DNA of 10,917 bases from Bacillota bacterium (GTDB lineage Bacteria > Bacillota > UBA994): contig QLUS01000049.1 in assembly GCA_018725535.1 (NCBI GenBank), positions 1 to 10,917 of the forward strand, written 5' to 3'. The stretch's first letter is position 1. Each line of letters opens with the position of its first letter. Position numbers and translations under genes: made by a program. The notes below the pieces were generated by a model. It ran no database searches. It was not told where the DNA came from and worked only from the letters and a program-made list of their open reading frames with translations. Of this stretch, positions 1-6,583 are shown piece by piece.

Positions 1-7
1 GGAGAGA

Positions 8-1636
8 CTACATATCCATGCCGCCCATGCCACCCGTGCCGCCTCCGGCCATTGGGTTGGTCTTGGGCTCGGGCTTGTCGGCGACCAGCGTCTCGGTGGT
101 GAGAATCATAGCTGCAACGGAAGCGGCATTTTGCAGTGCGCTACGGGCAACCTTGGCCGGGTCGACGATACCGGCTTCGATCATGTCTACCCAGCGGTTG
201 CGTAGGGCGTCAAAACCATGGCCCTTAGGCTGCTCTTTAGCCTTACCGACGATAACTGCGCCTTCAAGACCAGCGTTGTCGGCGATTTGCTTTACAGGAT
301 ACTCGAGCGTACGGCGCACGATGTCGACACCAGTCTTCATATCGCCTTCGACTACGATGCTATCGAGTACAGGAATCGAGAGCAGGAGAGCTATCCCGCC
401 GCCGGGAACAATACCTTCTTCTACGGCAGCGCGGGTTGCAGACAAAGCGTCTTCAATGCGCAGCTTCTTATTTTTCATTTCAACTTCAGTAGCAGCACCC
501 ACCTTGACGACGGCTACGCCACCAGCGAGTTTGGCGAGGCGTTCTTGCAGCTTTTCGCGGTCAAAATCAGAGGTGGTTTCCCCGATCTGAACTTTGAGTT
601 GCCCGATGCGCTTTTGGATCTCTTCGCTGGAACCGTGTCCTTCGATAATAACCGTTTCTTCTTTGCCGATGCGCACTTGACGGGCGCGACCGAGCATGGA
701 GATGTCGGTGCTCTTGAGTTCAAGTCCAAGCTCCTCGGAAATAACTTGGGCCTTGGTGAGGATAGCGATGTCCTGCAGCATAGCTTTGCGGCGATCGCCA
801 AACCCGGGGGCCTTTACCGCGACGCAGGTGAAGGTGCCGCGCAGCTTGTTGACGACGAGTGTGGCAAGCGCTTCGCCGTCGACGTCTTCGGCAATAATTA
901 AGAGAGGTTTGCCGCGCTGTACGAGCTTTTCGAGCACAGGGAGAATGTCATGGATGGCGCTGATCTTGCGGTCGGTGACGAGGATAAACGGCTCTTCTAG
1001 CACAGCTTCCATTTTTTCGGCGTCAGTTACCATGTAAGGCGAAACATAGCCGCGGTCGAACTCCATACCCTCGACAACTTCGAGCTCGGTGACGAAGGTC
1101 TTGGACTCTTCTACGGTGATGACGCCATCTTTGCCGACCTTCTCCATGGCATCGGCGATAATCGCGCCGATTTCTTCGTCGGAAGCGGCAATCGAAGCAA
1201 CTTGAGCAATGGCGGCTTTGTCCTTCACGGGGACAGCCATGTTCTTAATCTCTGCAACTACGGCCTCGACAGCCTTTTCGATGCCGCGCTTAATAATCAT
1301 GGGGTTAGCCCCGGCAGTGACGTTCTTTAGTCCCTCGCGCACAATTGCCTGCGCCAACAAGGTAGCAGTCGTGGTGCCGTCGCCGGCTACGTCTTGGGTC
1401 TTAGTGGCCACTTCTTTAACGAGTTGTGCGCCCATATTTTCGAAGGCGTCTTCGAGCTCGATTTCGCGGGCGATGGTTACGCCGTCACTGGTGATGAGCG
1501 GCGCGCCGAACTTCTTGTCTAGGACGACATTACGACCCTTAGGGCCGAGCGTTATCTTAACGGCGTCGGCTAGGGCATCTACGCCACGCTGCAAAGAGCG
1601 GCGAGCGTCTTCACCAAAGATAATTTTCTTTGCCAT
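8..1636 (-). CDS. groEL: 60 kDa chaperonin GroEL
   Basis: This is the GroEL subunit of the cytosolic GroEL-GroES folding machine, which encloses non-native proteins in an ATP-driven double ring. The 542-residue length is the usual one. The start MAKKIIFGEDAR is typical, as are the nucleotide-binding motifs: LGPKGRNVVLD (30-40), SDGVT with Asp51, GDGTTT (85-90) with Asp86, the catalytic-type Asp396 in IEDALSATRAAVEEG, and PGGG (411-414). The C-terminus has the standard flexible Gly-Met tail, ending GGMGGMDM. The gene starts 17 bp after the groES stop codon, with a purine-rich GGGGG ribosome binding site, so it is co-transcribed with groES from the CIRCE-controlled promoter. All catalytic residues are present and nothing is unusual. 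The stop codon is TAG at 8-10, close to the window edge. Confidence 0.99.
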   Translation of the reverse strand: MAKKIIFGEDARRSLQRGVDALADAVKITLGPKGRNVVLDKKFGAPLITSDGVTIAREIELEDAFENMGAQLVKEVATKTQDVAGDGTTTATLLAQAIVREGLKNVTAGANPMIIKRGIEKAVEAVVAEIKNMAVPVKDKAAIAQVASIAASDEEIGAIIADAMEKVGKDGVITVEESKTFVTELEVVEGMEFDRGYVSPYMVTDAEKMEAVLEEPFILVTDRKISAIHDILPVLEKLVQRGKPLLIIAEDVDGEALATLVVNKLRGTFTCVAVKAPGFGDRRKAMLQDIAILTKAQVISEELGLELKSTDISMLGRARQVRIGKEETVIIEGHGSSEEIQKRIGQLKVQIGETTSDFDREKLQERLAKLAGGVAVVKVGAATEVEMKNKKLRIEDALSATRAAVEEGIVPGGGIALLLSIPVLDSIVVEGDMKTGVDIVRRTLEYPVKQIADNAGLEGAVIVGKAKEQPKGHGFDALRNRWVDMIEAGIVDPAKVARSALQNAASVAAMILTTETLVADKPEPKTNPMAGGGTGGMGGMDM

Positions 1637-1653
1637 TATGTATTCCCCCTTAC

Positions 1654-1944
1654 CTACTTGTTGACGATGGCGAGGACATCTGACTCTTTGAGAATGAGGT
1701 ACTCGACGCCGTCAATCTTAATTTCGGTGCCGCCGTACTTGGAGTAGACCACGCGATCTCCCACTTTTACTTCTAGGGGAATGCGCTTGCCGTCGTCACC
1801 GACCTTGCCAGTGCCTATAGCTAGGACTTCGCCCTCCTGTGGCTTTTCCTTGGCGGTGTCGGGCAGCACAATGCCGCTCTTGGTCTTCTCCTCACGGTTG
1901 AGGGCTTTGACTACCACTCTGTCTGCTAATGGTTGTAGCTTCAT
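1654..1944 (-). CDS. groES: 10 kDa co-chaperonin GroES
   Basis: GroES is the heptameric lid of the GroEL chamber. The 96-residue length matches the family. The N-terminus MKLQPLADRVVVK is canonical, and the GroEL-contacting mobile loop lies around residues 17-34 with the hydrophobic tripeptide IVL at 25-27. The later motifs VGDRVVYSKYGGTEIK and YLILKESDVLAIV are the expected beta-barrel strands. The ATG start at 1944 has a strong AAGGGAGGT ribosome binding site (1951-1959) with a 6-nt spacer. It is the first gene of a bicistronic heat-shock operon with groEL. The leader carries a CIRCE operator, so HrcA repression is expected, though hrcA is not in this window. Confidence 0.99.
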   Translation of the reverse strand: MKLQPLADRVVVKALNREEKTKSGIVLPDTAKEKPQEGEVLAIGTGKVGDDGKRIPLEVKVGDRVVYSKYGGTEIKIDGVEYLILKESDVLAIVNK

Positions 1945-1977
1945 GCATAGACCTCCCTTGTGTGTATTTACTCATTG

Positions 1978-2004
1978 TTAGCACTCAGTCTGCCCGAGTG
2001 CTAA
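1978..2004. promoter_or_regulatory. CIRCE operator (HrcA binding site)
   Basis: A perfect inverted repeat TTAGCACTC - 9 bp (AGTCTGCCC) - GAGTGCTAA lies upstream of groES and matches the CIRCE consensus exactly in both 9-bp arms. It overlaps the expected transcription start of the promoter at 2009-2037, which is the usual place for HrcA to block initiation until heat or unfolded protein titrates GroEL away from HrcA. Confidence 0.97.
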
Positions 2005-2008
2005 CAAC

Positions 2009-2037
2009 AATATACATGGAGCAGGAAAGCACTGCAA
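2009..2037 (-). promoter_or_regulatory. Predicted sigma-A promoter of groES-groEL
   Basis: Read on the minus strand, a -10 element TATATT (2009-2014, five of six consensus bases) follows a weak -35 element TTGCAG (2032-2037, three of six) at exactly 17 bp. The start point would fall about 7 bp downstream, inside the edge of the CIRCE operator, which is the arrangement known for HrcA-controlled groE operons. The -35 match is poor, so the promoter is inferred mainly from spacing and position. Confidence 0.65.
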
Positions 2038-2111
2038 CTGCCCCTTAGCGCCTGTACAGGGGTTGTAGGGCAATTATCGGGCTTCTGATGATAATAGCTC
2101 TGTTTTACTGG

Positions 2112-2705
2112 CTAATACACAGCAGGACGTGCTAAAAGACACTCCTCCTCCGTGCAAAGGGCATGCAGGGGCACATCATGCGGGTCTGTCGGGAGACAGG
2201 GAACCACTTGAAAGGAATAAGCTATACCACACAGCAATGTAGAGGAAGGCAACTCTGGCAGAAAGCGATCGTAATACCCCCCGCCAAAGCCTAGACGATA
2301 GAACGCTCGGTCAAAGGCTACGCCGGGAATAAGGGCTACATTGATAATTTCCTTGTTGCAGAGCTTAGCCCCTTCTACCGGTTCAAGAATGCCTAGCGAG
2401 CCTTCCGCCACATGTTGTCGCCATGGTGCGGCCACGGCCATAAGCTCCATGCGCCTAAAGCGGCGAGAGGTAACCCTAGGAAAGACAAGCGTAACCCCTC
2501 TCCTCCCCAGCACATCATAAAGCTCTGTCAGGTCAACCTCTCCCCGCGTAGGCAAGTAGGCCATTAACACCTTAGCCGCCCTTAGCCACGCAGTGTCAAG
2601 CAACCTTCGCACGAGCAGCGCATTTTTCTCCGCCCGCTCTGGGGCAGGAAGGGAACTTCGACGCACAAGCATCGCCTGCCGCAGGGCAAGCTTATCCGGC
2701 AGCAT
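2112..2705 (-). CDS. 5-formyltetrahydrofolate cyclo-ligase (MTHFS family)
   Basis: This enzyme converts 5-formyltetrahydrofolate to 5,10-methenyltetrahydrofolate using ATP, returning a stored folate to one-carbon metabolism in the cytosol. From the chosen start the protein has 197 residues, a normal length. The family signatures are MAYLPTRGEVDLTEL near 48-62, IPGVAFD (126-132), the glycine-rich RLGFGGGYYDRFL (137-149) that forms the substrate/ATP site, and DPHDVPLH (174-181). The frame is open further upstream to a GTG at 2747, but the ATG at 2705 has a near-perfect AAGGAGGT ribosome binding site with a 7-nt spacer, whereas the GTG has none, so the shorter form is preferred. The gene follows tsaD by 66 bp with no terminator in between and is probably the last gene of that operon. 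Confidence 0.93.
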   Translation of the reverse strand: MLPDKLALRQAMLVRRSSLPAPERAEKNALLVRRLLDTAWLRAAKVLMAYLPTRGEVDLTELYDVLGRRGVTLVFPRVTSRRFRRMELMAVAAPWRQHVAEGSLGILEPVEGAKLCNKEIINVALIPGVAFDRAFYRLGFGGGYYDRFLPELPSSTLLCGIAYSFQVVPCLPTDPHDVPLHALCTEEECLLARPAVY

Positions 2706-2712
2706 GGCAGAA

Positions 2713-2720
2713 ACCTCCTT
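2713..2720 (-). promoter_or_regulatory. Shine-Dalgarno site that fixes the cyclo-ligase start
   Basis: The minus strand reads AAGGAGGT here, almost fully complementary to the 16S rRNA 3' end, 7 nt before the ATG at 2705-2703. It shows that translation starts at 2705 and that 2706-2771 is intergenic rather than coding. Confidence 0.85.
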
Positions 2721-2799
2721 TTCCACACTATCCACAAGCTTACCCACAGAAAAAGGCCTGCTGGCGTGGGTTTATGAGGAGTTATCCCCATTATCCACA
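2719..2799 (+). promoter_or_regulatory. Cluster of five DnaA-box-like 9-mers
   Basis: Five 9-mers in the same orientation resemble the DnaA box TTATCCACA: TTTTCCACA (2719-2727), CTATCCACA (2728-2736), TTACCCACA (2740-2748), TTATCCCCA (2782-2790) and TTATCCACA (2791-2799). The last is a perfect match and the other four differ by one base. Boxes 1-2 and boxes 4-5 abut exactly. Boxes 1-3 lie in the non-coding gap after tsaD, and boxes 4-5 lie in the last codons of tsaD. Clusters of this kind occur at replication origins and at DnaA-titrating or DnaA-regulated loci. No dnaA, dnaN or AT-rich unwinding region is in view, so a titration or regulatory role is more likely than an origin. Function is inference. 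Confidence 0.5.
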
Positions 2800-3812
2800 G
2801 CCCAACTTGTTAACGGCAGCACGGCGTGGGCATTAAGATGAAAGTCGGCTGTAGCGCCGGAGCGCAAGCGGTAGTACGCTGCGGCGCCAATCATGGCCGC
2901 ATTGTCTGTACATAGCCCTAAGTCAGGCAGAAACAACCGCAAATTGTTTTCCCCCGCACCTTCGGCCATAGCGGAGCGAAGTGCCCTATTCGCGGAAACA
3001 CCTCCCGCTAGGCACAGGTTACGCACGCCTGTAGTAAGCGCCGCCTCAATTAATTTTTCCACTAGCACCTCGATTACTGCCGCCTGAAAACTGGCCGCTA
3101 CGACAGCCGGGGAAAGTTCCTCCCCCCGTTGCTGACTATTATGGATGTGGTTGAGCACGGCGGATTTAAGACCGGAAAACGAAAAATCCAGACTACCCAT
3201 CTCTAGCCGCGCACGCGGGAAAGGAATTGTCGGTGCCCCGGTAGCTGCTAAGCGCTCTAGATGCGGTCCCCCGGGATAGGGCAGATTAAGCACGCGCGCA
3301 ATCTTGTCAAAGGCCTCACCTGCGGCGTCATCGCGCGTGCGTCCAAGGAGCCGAAAGTGCCCGTGTCGCTCCATGTAGATGATGTCGGTATGCCCGCCCG
3401 AAACGACTAGACACACTAGCGGAAACGTGGGGGGAGTGGGCAGCAGGAAGTTTGCGTACAAGTGCCCCTCTAAATGATGCACGCCAAAGAGCGGCAGCCT
3501 GCGTCCGTAGGCTACACCCTTGGCATAACACAATCCTACCAGCAGGGAACCTACAAGACCGGGGCCGTGGGTCACCGCCACGGCAGTAATGTCACTAAGC
3601 GACAGACGGGCCGCCGTGAGCGCTTGGTCTACGACAAAGCTAATGTGACCGAGGTGTTCGCGCGAAGCAATCTCAGGTACAACCCCGCCGAAAACTTGAT
3701 GCACATCGACTTGCGAGGCGATGATGTTAGACAACACCTCCCGGCCGTCTACCACAACCGCTACCGACGTTTCGTCACAGCTAGTTTCTATGCTTAGAAT
3801 TATCTCGCTCAT
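2772..3812 (-). CDS. tsaD: tRNA N6-adenosine threonylcarbamoyltransferase TsaD
   Basis: TsaD transfers the threonylcarbamoyl group from threonylcarbamoyl-AMP to A37 of ANN-decoding tRNAs, working with TsaB and TsaE. From the chosen start the protein has 346 residues, typical of the family. It begins MSEIILSIETSCDETSVAVV, the ASKHA phosphate-1 region. The metal ligands are visible as His113 and His117 in HHLEGH and Asp303 in CTDNAAM. Further motifs are THGPGLVGSLLVG (81-93), VSGGHT (137-142), DDAAGEAFDK (161-170), FSFSGLKSA (210-218) and AGGVSANRALR (269-279). The ATG at 3812 overlaps the rimI stop codon as ATGA, a coupling arrangement, and is preferred over an upstream in-frame GTG at 3848 that lacks a ribosome binding site. 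The last codons contain two DnaA-box-like sequences. Confidence 0.97.
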   Translation of the reverse strand: MSEIILSIETSCDETSVAVVVDGREVLSNIIASQVDVHQVFGGVVPEIASREHLGHISFVVDQALTAARLSLSDITAVAVTHGPGLVGSLLVGLCYAKGVAYGRRLPLFGVHHLEGHLYANFLLPTPPTFPLVCLVVSGGHTDIIYMERHGHFRLLGRTRDDAAGEAFDKIARVLNLPYPGGPHLERLAATGAPTIPFPRARLEMGSLDFSFSGLKSAVLNHIHNSQQRGEELSPAVVAASFQAAVIEVLVEKLIEAALTTGVRNLCLAGGVSANRALRSAMAEGAGENNLRLFLPDLGLCTDNAAMIGAAAYYRLRSGATADFHLNAHAVLPLTSWAVDNGDNSS

Positions 3813-4276
3813 CTGTCTTCCGCTAGCGAGTCTAGCTTGTCCTTCCACAAAATTAAGGCATCTTCCTGAGTATCGGTGTAGTACTTGGGGCGCACACCGG
3901 CCAGCAGAAACCCAAGCTTCTGGTAAAGCTTCCGCGCCGCCATGTTCGATACTCGTACCTCAAGCGTAGCACGGGTCATGCCACGCAGACTAGCCTCGCG
4001 CATCAGCCAAAGACACAGTCCCTCGCCAAACCCCATGCCGCGAAAGTCTGGGTCAACCGCGACATTAGTAATGTGTGCCTCGCCGTGGATAAGCCAGCAG
4101 CCCCCATAGCTTACAATTCTCTCGTCTAGCCGTCCCACAAAATACAGGGCTAACGGGTTAGACGTAAGTTCTCTCAGGAACGCACCGCGCGACCACGGCG
4201 TCGTGAAAGACACCTGTTCTATGTGCAGCACGGCGTCAATATCTTCGACGGTCATCAGGGAGTAGACAATCGCCAT
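3809..4276 (-). CDS. rimI: [Ribosomal protein bS18]-alanine N-acetyltransferase RimI (GNAT family)
   Basis: A 155-residue single-domain GNAT acetyltransferase. RimI acetylates the N-terminal alanine of ribosomal protein S18 using acetyl-CoA. The acetyl-CoA pyrophosphate loop is visible as RGMGFG (79-84) after the VAVDPDF strand. LEVRVSN (105-111) carries the general-base glutamate expected in RimI (Glu106), and the C-terminal RPKYY (129-133) with Tyr118 in RKLYQKLGF matches the catalytic region. The ATG start follows the tsaB TAA stop with no intervening base, and the TGA stop overlaps the tsaD start. Placement between tsaB and tsaD is the usual Bacillota arrangement. The true substrate in this organism may differ, since RimI relatives can be relaxed in specificity. 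Confidence 0.93.
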   Translation of the reverse strand: MAIVYSLMTVEDIDAVLHIEQVSFTTPWSRGAFLRELTSNPLALYFVGRLDERIVSYGGCWLIHGEAHITNVAVDPDFRGMGFGEGLCLWLMREASLRGMTRATLEVRVSNMAARKLYQKLGFLLAGVRPKYYTDTQEDALILWKDKLDSLAEDR

Positions 4277-4957
4277 TTAAACACGTCCCTGCTTGGGCTC
4301 TGCCGAGGCAGAGCGAATATAGTTAGGCCGGGCATACCGCGGGTCTATAGTCGGGAGAGTGCGAGCTAGAAGCCCAAACACTCCCGCGCGCGGAGCCCGC
4401 ACGGACATAGGCGCAACTAGGTAGGGCCCGCGTCGGCTAGCATCGTCCGCCGCATCGCCGGTGACAAGGCATTCCTCTACTCCTAGCCTCTGCAACCATT
4501 GTCTGAGCTCACTTTTCTTCACTGCGAGATCGTCCGTAAGGCGAGTTAGGCTACCTCTGTCGCTCTTAAATACCGCAGCGTAGTATTCGTCGCGCCGCGC
4601 GTCAAGCAGCGGTACGATGTAGCCCGCGTAGAGCTCACACTGTACAGCTAGGCCAAACAGCGAGGAGGCTAGTATTAAAGATACACCCAGACTTTCGGCT
4701 AAGCCCTTAGCGAAACTAAGCCCGATGCGCAAGCCCGTAAAAGAGCCCGGACCATTACATACCACAATCGCGGTAAGGACCTCCCGCTCGACTAGCGCCT
4801 GATGCAAGACAAAGTCCACTGCGGGAAGCAAGAGCGACGCGTGACTGCGCCCTCCGCCAAAGCTAATCTCAGATAGCACTAGCGTCTCTTGCACTACGGC
4901 CAAACTTGCCACAGGAGTGGCAGTAGTGATGCTTAAGATTGGCAAATTCTCACCCAC
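4277..4957 (-). CDS. tsaB: tRNA threonylcarbamoyladenosine biosynthesis protein TsaB
   Basis: TsaB is the inactive ASKHA paralogue of TsaD; it pairs with TsaD and with TsaE to support t6A37 synthesis on tRNA. The 226-residue length is normal. LPILSITTATPVASLAV at the N-terminus is the degenerate phosphate-1 strand, SHASLLLP (38-45) is the usual helix start, and NGPGSFTGLRIGLSFAKGL (68-86) is the strongest family signature. VPLLDARRDEYYAAVF follows and the C-terminus ends with the common P-x-Y-I/L-R element (PNYIRSASAEP). The GTG start at 4957 lies inside the end of tsaE, giving a 25-bp overlap. An in-frame TTG at 4945, preceded by GGTGAG, is an alternative start; neither has an ideal ribosome binding site. 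Confidence 0.94.
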   Translation of the reverse strand: MGENLPILSITTATPVASLAVVQETLVLSEISFGGGRSHASLLLPAVDFVLHQALVEREVLTAIVVCNGPGSFTGLRIGLSFAKGLAESLGVSLILASSLFGLAVQCELYAGYIVPLLDARRDEYYAAVFKSDRGSLTRLTDDLAVKKSELRQWLQRLGVEECLVTGDAADDASRRGPYLVAPMSVRAPRAGVFGLLARTLPTIDPRYARPNYIRSASAEPKQGRV

Positions 4958-5409
4958 TTTGCTAGTGCATCGGTAGTTGCGCCGCTCACTTGCAATACTC
5001 GCTCCCCTTCGCGCGGAATGATCTCAATCTGCACGCAGTCCTCGGGTAACCTCGCCAAAAACTCCTGCCCCCCTTCAATCGCTACTATATGCGCTGGGGT
5101 AAAGTACTCCCAAAGACCTAATTGCTCTAGCTCCTCGCCGCTCTGCAGGCGGTAGAAATCGCAGTGTACGAGGGTGAGCGGACAAGCTTCATGCACCTGA
5201 ATAAGCGCAAAGGTAGGCGAAGTCACAGGGGTCTTTATCCCCATCCCCCGCGCTATGCCTTGCACGAAAGTTGTCTTCCCTGCCCCAAGCGGCCCAGAGA
5301 GAACGATGACCGTTCCCCCTGTCACCAACTTGCCAAGTTCCACTCCGCAATTCTTAAGTTCCTCGGCCGAGCGCGAAACAATTTCTCCTAGAAAAGCGTT
5401 GCTAGTCAA
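4933..5409 (-). CDS. tsaE: tRNA threonylcarbamoyladenosine biosynthesis ATPase TsaE
   Basis: TsaE is the small P-loop ATPase of the t6A system that binds the TsaB-TsaD complex and resets it between cycles. Counting from the chosen start (158 residues, normal for the family), the Walker A motif GPLGAGKT is at 39-46, SPTFAL at 64-69 and the HCDFYRL strand at 82-88. The position where relatives usually have a glutamate-tryptophan pair (E-W) reads IEGGQ (111-115), so the tryptophan is replaced by glycine. The start is uncertain. The TTG at 5409 overlaps the thiL stop by 8 bp and gives the expected length, but has no clear ribosome binding site. An ATG at 5469 would add 20 unconserved residues and overlap thiL by 68 bp. 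Translation coupled to thiL is likely. Confidence 0.92.
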   Translation of the reverse strand: MTSNAFLGEIVSRSAEELKNCGVELGKLVTGGTVIVLSGPLGAGKTTFVQGIARGMGIKTPVTSPTFALIQVHEACPLTLVHCDFYRLQSGEELEQLGLWEYFTPAHIVAIEGGQEFLARLPEDCVQIEIIPREGERVLQVSGATTDALAKWVRICQS

Positions 5410-6373
5410 AGTGCGTGTAGGCCGCGCGCAGCCGCTCCCTCTCCCCTTGGTGCAACAGAAGAACGCCATCGCCTTCCGTCACTCGCCCAATAAACCGCAC
5501 TGCCGGGTAGCGCACGCACACCTCAGCTGCTAGTGATGGTGGCAAGCAAAAGAGCAGCGCGTACTCCTCGCCGCCGTACAGCGCGTAGTCCTCCGGCTTC
5601 TCGCCTAAAGCAAGTGCTATAGTTTGCGCCTCAGGCGCGATAGGCAGCAAAGCGCTGTCAAGCTCCACCCCAACACGGCTAGCTACCGCGATTTCTTGCG
5701 CTTCGCTAGCCAATCCGTCACTGATATCATTCGCACAGCGACAGCCGAGTTCGCCTAAGGCGAGCGCTAGGTCTACCGGCACGACGGGCCGGAAATGCCT
5801 AAGCCTAGCCTCACTCGCGCAGGCTGCACTTGCGTCAATCCTCCCAAGCTCAACTTGTAGCCCGGCGTGGCTCGCCCCAAGTGGCCCGCTGATACAAACT
5901 AAGTCCCCCGGCTGCGCGCCGCTCCTTAGCATTTCGCGCCCTGGCAGCACTTCGCCTAGCAGAGCGACGCTAAGAACAACCTTCGGGCCCCGGCTAGTGT
6001 CCCCACCGACTACTTGGCAGCCGTATTGCGCAGCGCAGGCCTTAATGCCGGTGTAGATATCCTCGAGCCACGCGACTTCCTCGTCCGCAGGAGTAATCAA
6101 AGTAACTACCCCATAACGCGGACGCCCGCCCATAGCCGCGATGTCGCTGATGTTACTCGCCATGAGCTTGTATCCTATGTCGTAACCGGGCGCTTTACGC
6201 AAGAAATGCACGTCTTCGACCATGCAGTCACAGGTAAAGACTACGCGATAGCCTAGGGTTACTTCGACAACGGCGGCGTCGTCGCCAATGGCTACTACCA
6301 CGCCGTCGCGAGCTTTCGCTTCCCCCATCAGTCGCGCTATTAAGCCAAACTCACCCATGTCCCTTACTTGCAC
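5402..6373 (-). CDS. thiL: Thiamine-monophosphate kinase ThiL
   Basis: ThiL phosphorylates thiamine monophosphate to thiamine diphosphate with ATP, the last step of cofactor synthesis, in the cytosol. The 323-residue length and the motifs fit the AIRS/PurM-like fold. DMGEFGLIARL opens the protein, AIGDDAAVV (28-36) and CDCMVEDVHF (48-57) supply metal and ATP ligands, NISDIAAMGG (74-83) and VVGGDTSRG (121-129) are family signatures, ISGPLGASHAG is at 161-171, NDISDGL is at 215-221 and the YGGEEYALLF segment at 266-275. The GTG start at 6373 has a GTGAGG sequence just upstream; an in-frame ATG five codons on (6358) is an alternative. It is the first gene after a promoter at 6400-6428 and probably heads the thiL-tsaE-tsaB-rimI-tsaD operon. 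ThiL next to the t6A genes is common in Bacillota. Confidence 0.96.
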   Translation of the reverse strand: MQVRDMGEFGLIARLMGEAKARDGVVVAIGDDAAVVEVTLGYRVVFTCDCMVEDVHFLRKAPGYDIGYKLMASNISDIAAMGGRPRYGVVTLITPADEEVAWLEDIYTGIKACAAQYGCQVVGGDTSRGPKVVLSVALLGEVLPGREMLRSGAQPGDLVCISGPLGASHAGLQVELGRIDASAACASEARLRHFRPVVPVDLALALGELGCRCANDISDGLASEAQEIAVASRVGVELDSALLPIAPEAQTIALALGEKPEDYALYGGEEYALLFCLPPSLAAEVCVRYPAVRFIGRVTEGDGVLLLHQGERERLRAAYTHFD

Positions 6374-6399
6374 ATCCTCACTACCTTCCAGTCGTATAA

Positions 6400-6428
6400 A
6401 TTATACAGACTAAGTCGGCAGTGAACAA
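6400..6428 (-). promoter_or_regulatory. Predicted promoter of the thiL-tsaEB-rimI-tsaD operon
   Basis: On the minus strand a perfect -10 hexamer TATAAT (6400-6405) is preceded at 17 bp by TTGTTC (6423-6428), which has only the TTG of the -35 consensus. The start point would lie about 20 nt before the thiL GTG, leaving room for a ribosome binding site and little else. The -10 hexamer sits inside a 13-bp perfect palindrome, GTATAAATTATAC (6394-6406). Confidence 0.65.
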
Positions 6429-6449
6429 CTTTACTTACACCCTCGCCTG

Positions 6450-6468
6450 CTGCCAGCCGCCGTGGCAG
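6450..6468 (-). other. Short GC-rich hairpin upstream of the thiL promoter
   Basis: CTGCCA and TGGCAG form a 6-bp stem with a 7-nt loop (CGGCGGC on the minus strand). No run of T follows, so it is not a standard intrinsic terminator on its own. It lies between the end of the second PAIFF gene and the thiL promoter and might help end or stabilise the upstream transcript. Confidence 0.3.
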
Positions 6469-6484
6469 AACCTAAGGAAGGCCA

Positions 6485-6526
6485 ACATGGCGCATAGCAC
6501 ATAGCACATGGCACATGGCGCATAGT
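6485..6526. repeat. Six-unit heptamer tandem array (RCATRGY)
   Basis: Six consecutive 7-bp units fill 42 bp without interruption: ACATGGC, GCATAGC, ACATAGC, ACATGGC, ACATGGC, GCATAGT. Every unit fits R-CAT-R-G-Y. It lies in the 180-bp gap between the second PAIFF gene and thiL, upstream of the thiL promoter. A heptamer period in non-coding DNA suggests a slippage-prone minisatellite; no function can be assigned. Confidence 0.8.
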
Positions 6527-6548
6527 GGAGCGGGGGAGCCATACCGAA

Positions 6549-6583
6549 AGCCCCTAGCGGCCGGTAGCCGGCGGCCGGGGGCT
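6549..6583 (-). terminator. Possible terminator hairpin overlapping a stop codon
   Basis: On the minus strand, AGCCCC and GGGGCT form an outer 6-bp stem, and GCCGG-CTA-CCGGC forms an inner stem-loop, with imperfect pairing between them. The hairpin covers the last codons and the TAG stop of the second PAIFF gene. The following bases (TTTCGG) are a poor T-run, so it may be a weak or Rho-assisted terminator, or a transcript-stabilising structure. Confidence 0.4.

Noticed and set aside
218..901. Long open frame on the + strand opposite groEL (227 codons)
   Set aside because: It is the antisense shadow of the fully conserved GroEL coding sequence; the protein shows no family motif and the gene beneath is certain.
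2041..2062. CCCCT/AGGGG hairpin with the palindrome CCTGTACAGG after the cyclo-ligase gene as a terminator
   Set aside because: The stem is only 5 bp with a long loop and no T-run follows; it lies just upstream of the groES -35 region and is not a credible intrinsic terminator.
2073..2095. ATTATC/GATAAT inverted repeat downstream of the cyclo-ligase gene
   Set aside because: An AT-rich 6-bp stem with an 11-nt loop and no T-run; too weak to call a terminator or operator.
2706..2747. N-terminal extension of the cyclo-ligase from a GTG at 2747
   Set aside because: No ribosome binding site precedes the GTG, the extra 14 residues are not family-like, and the ATG at 2705 has a near-perfect AAGGAGGT.
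3474..3797. Open frames on the + strand within tsaD, and similar ones opposite tsaE, thiL and the MutL gene
   Set aside because: All lie opposite clear conserved genes, have no recognisable domains and no convincing ribosome binding sites.
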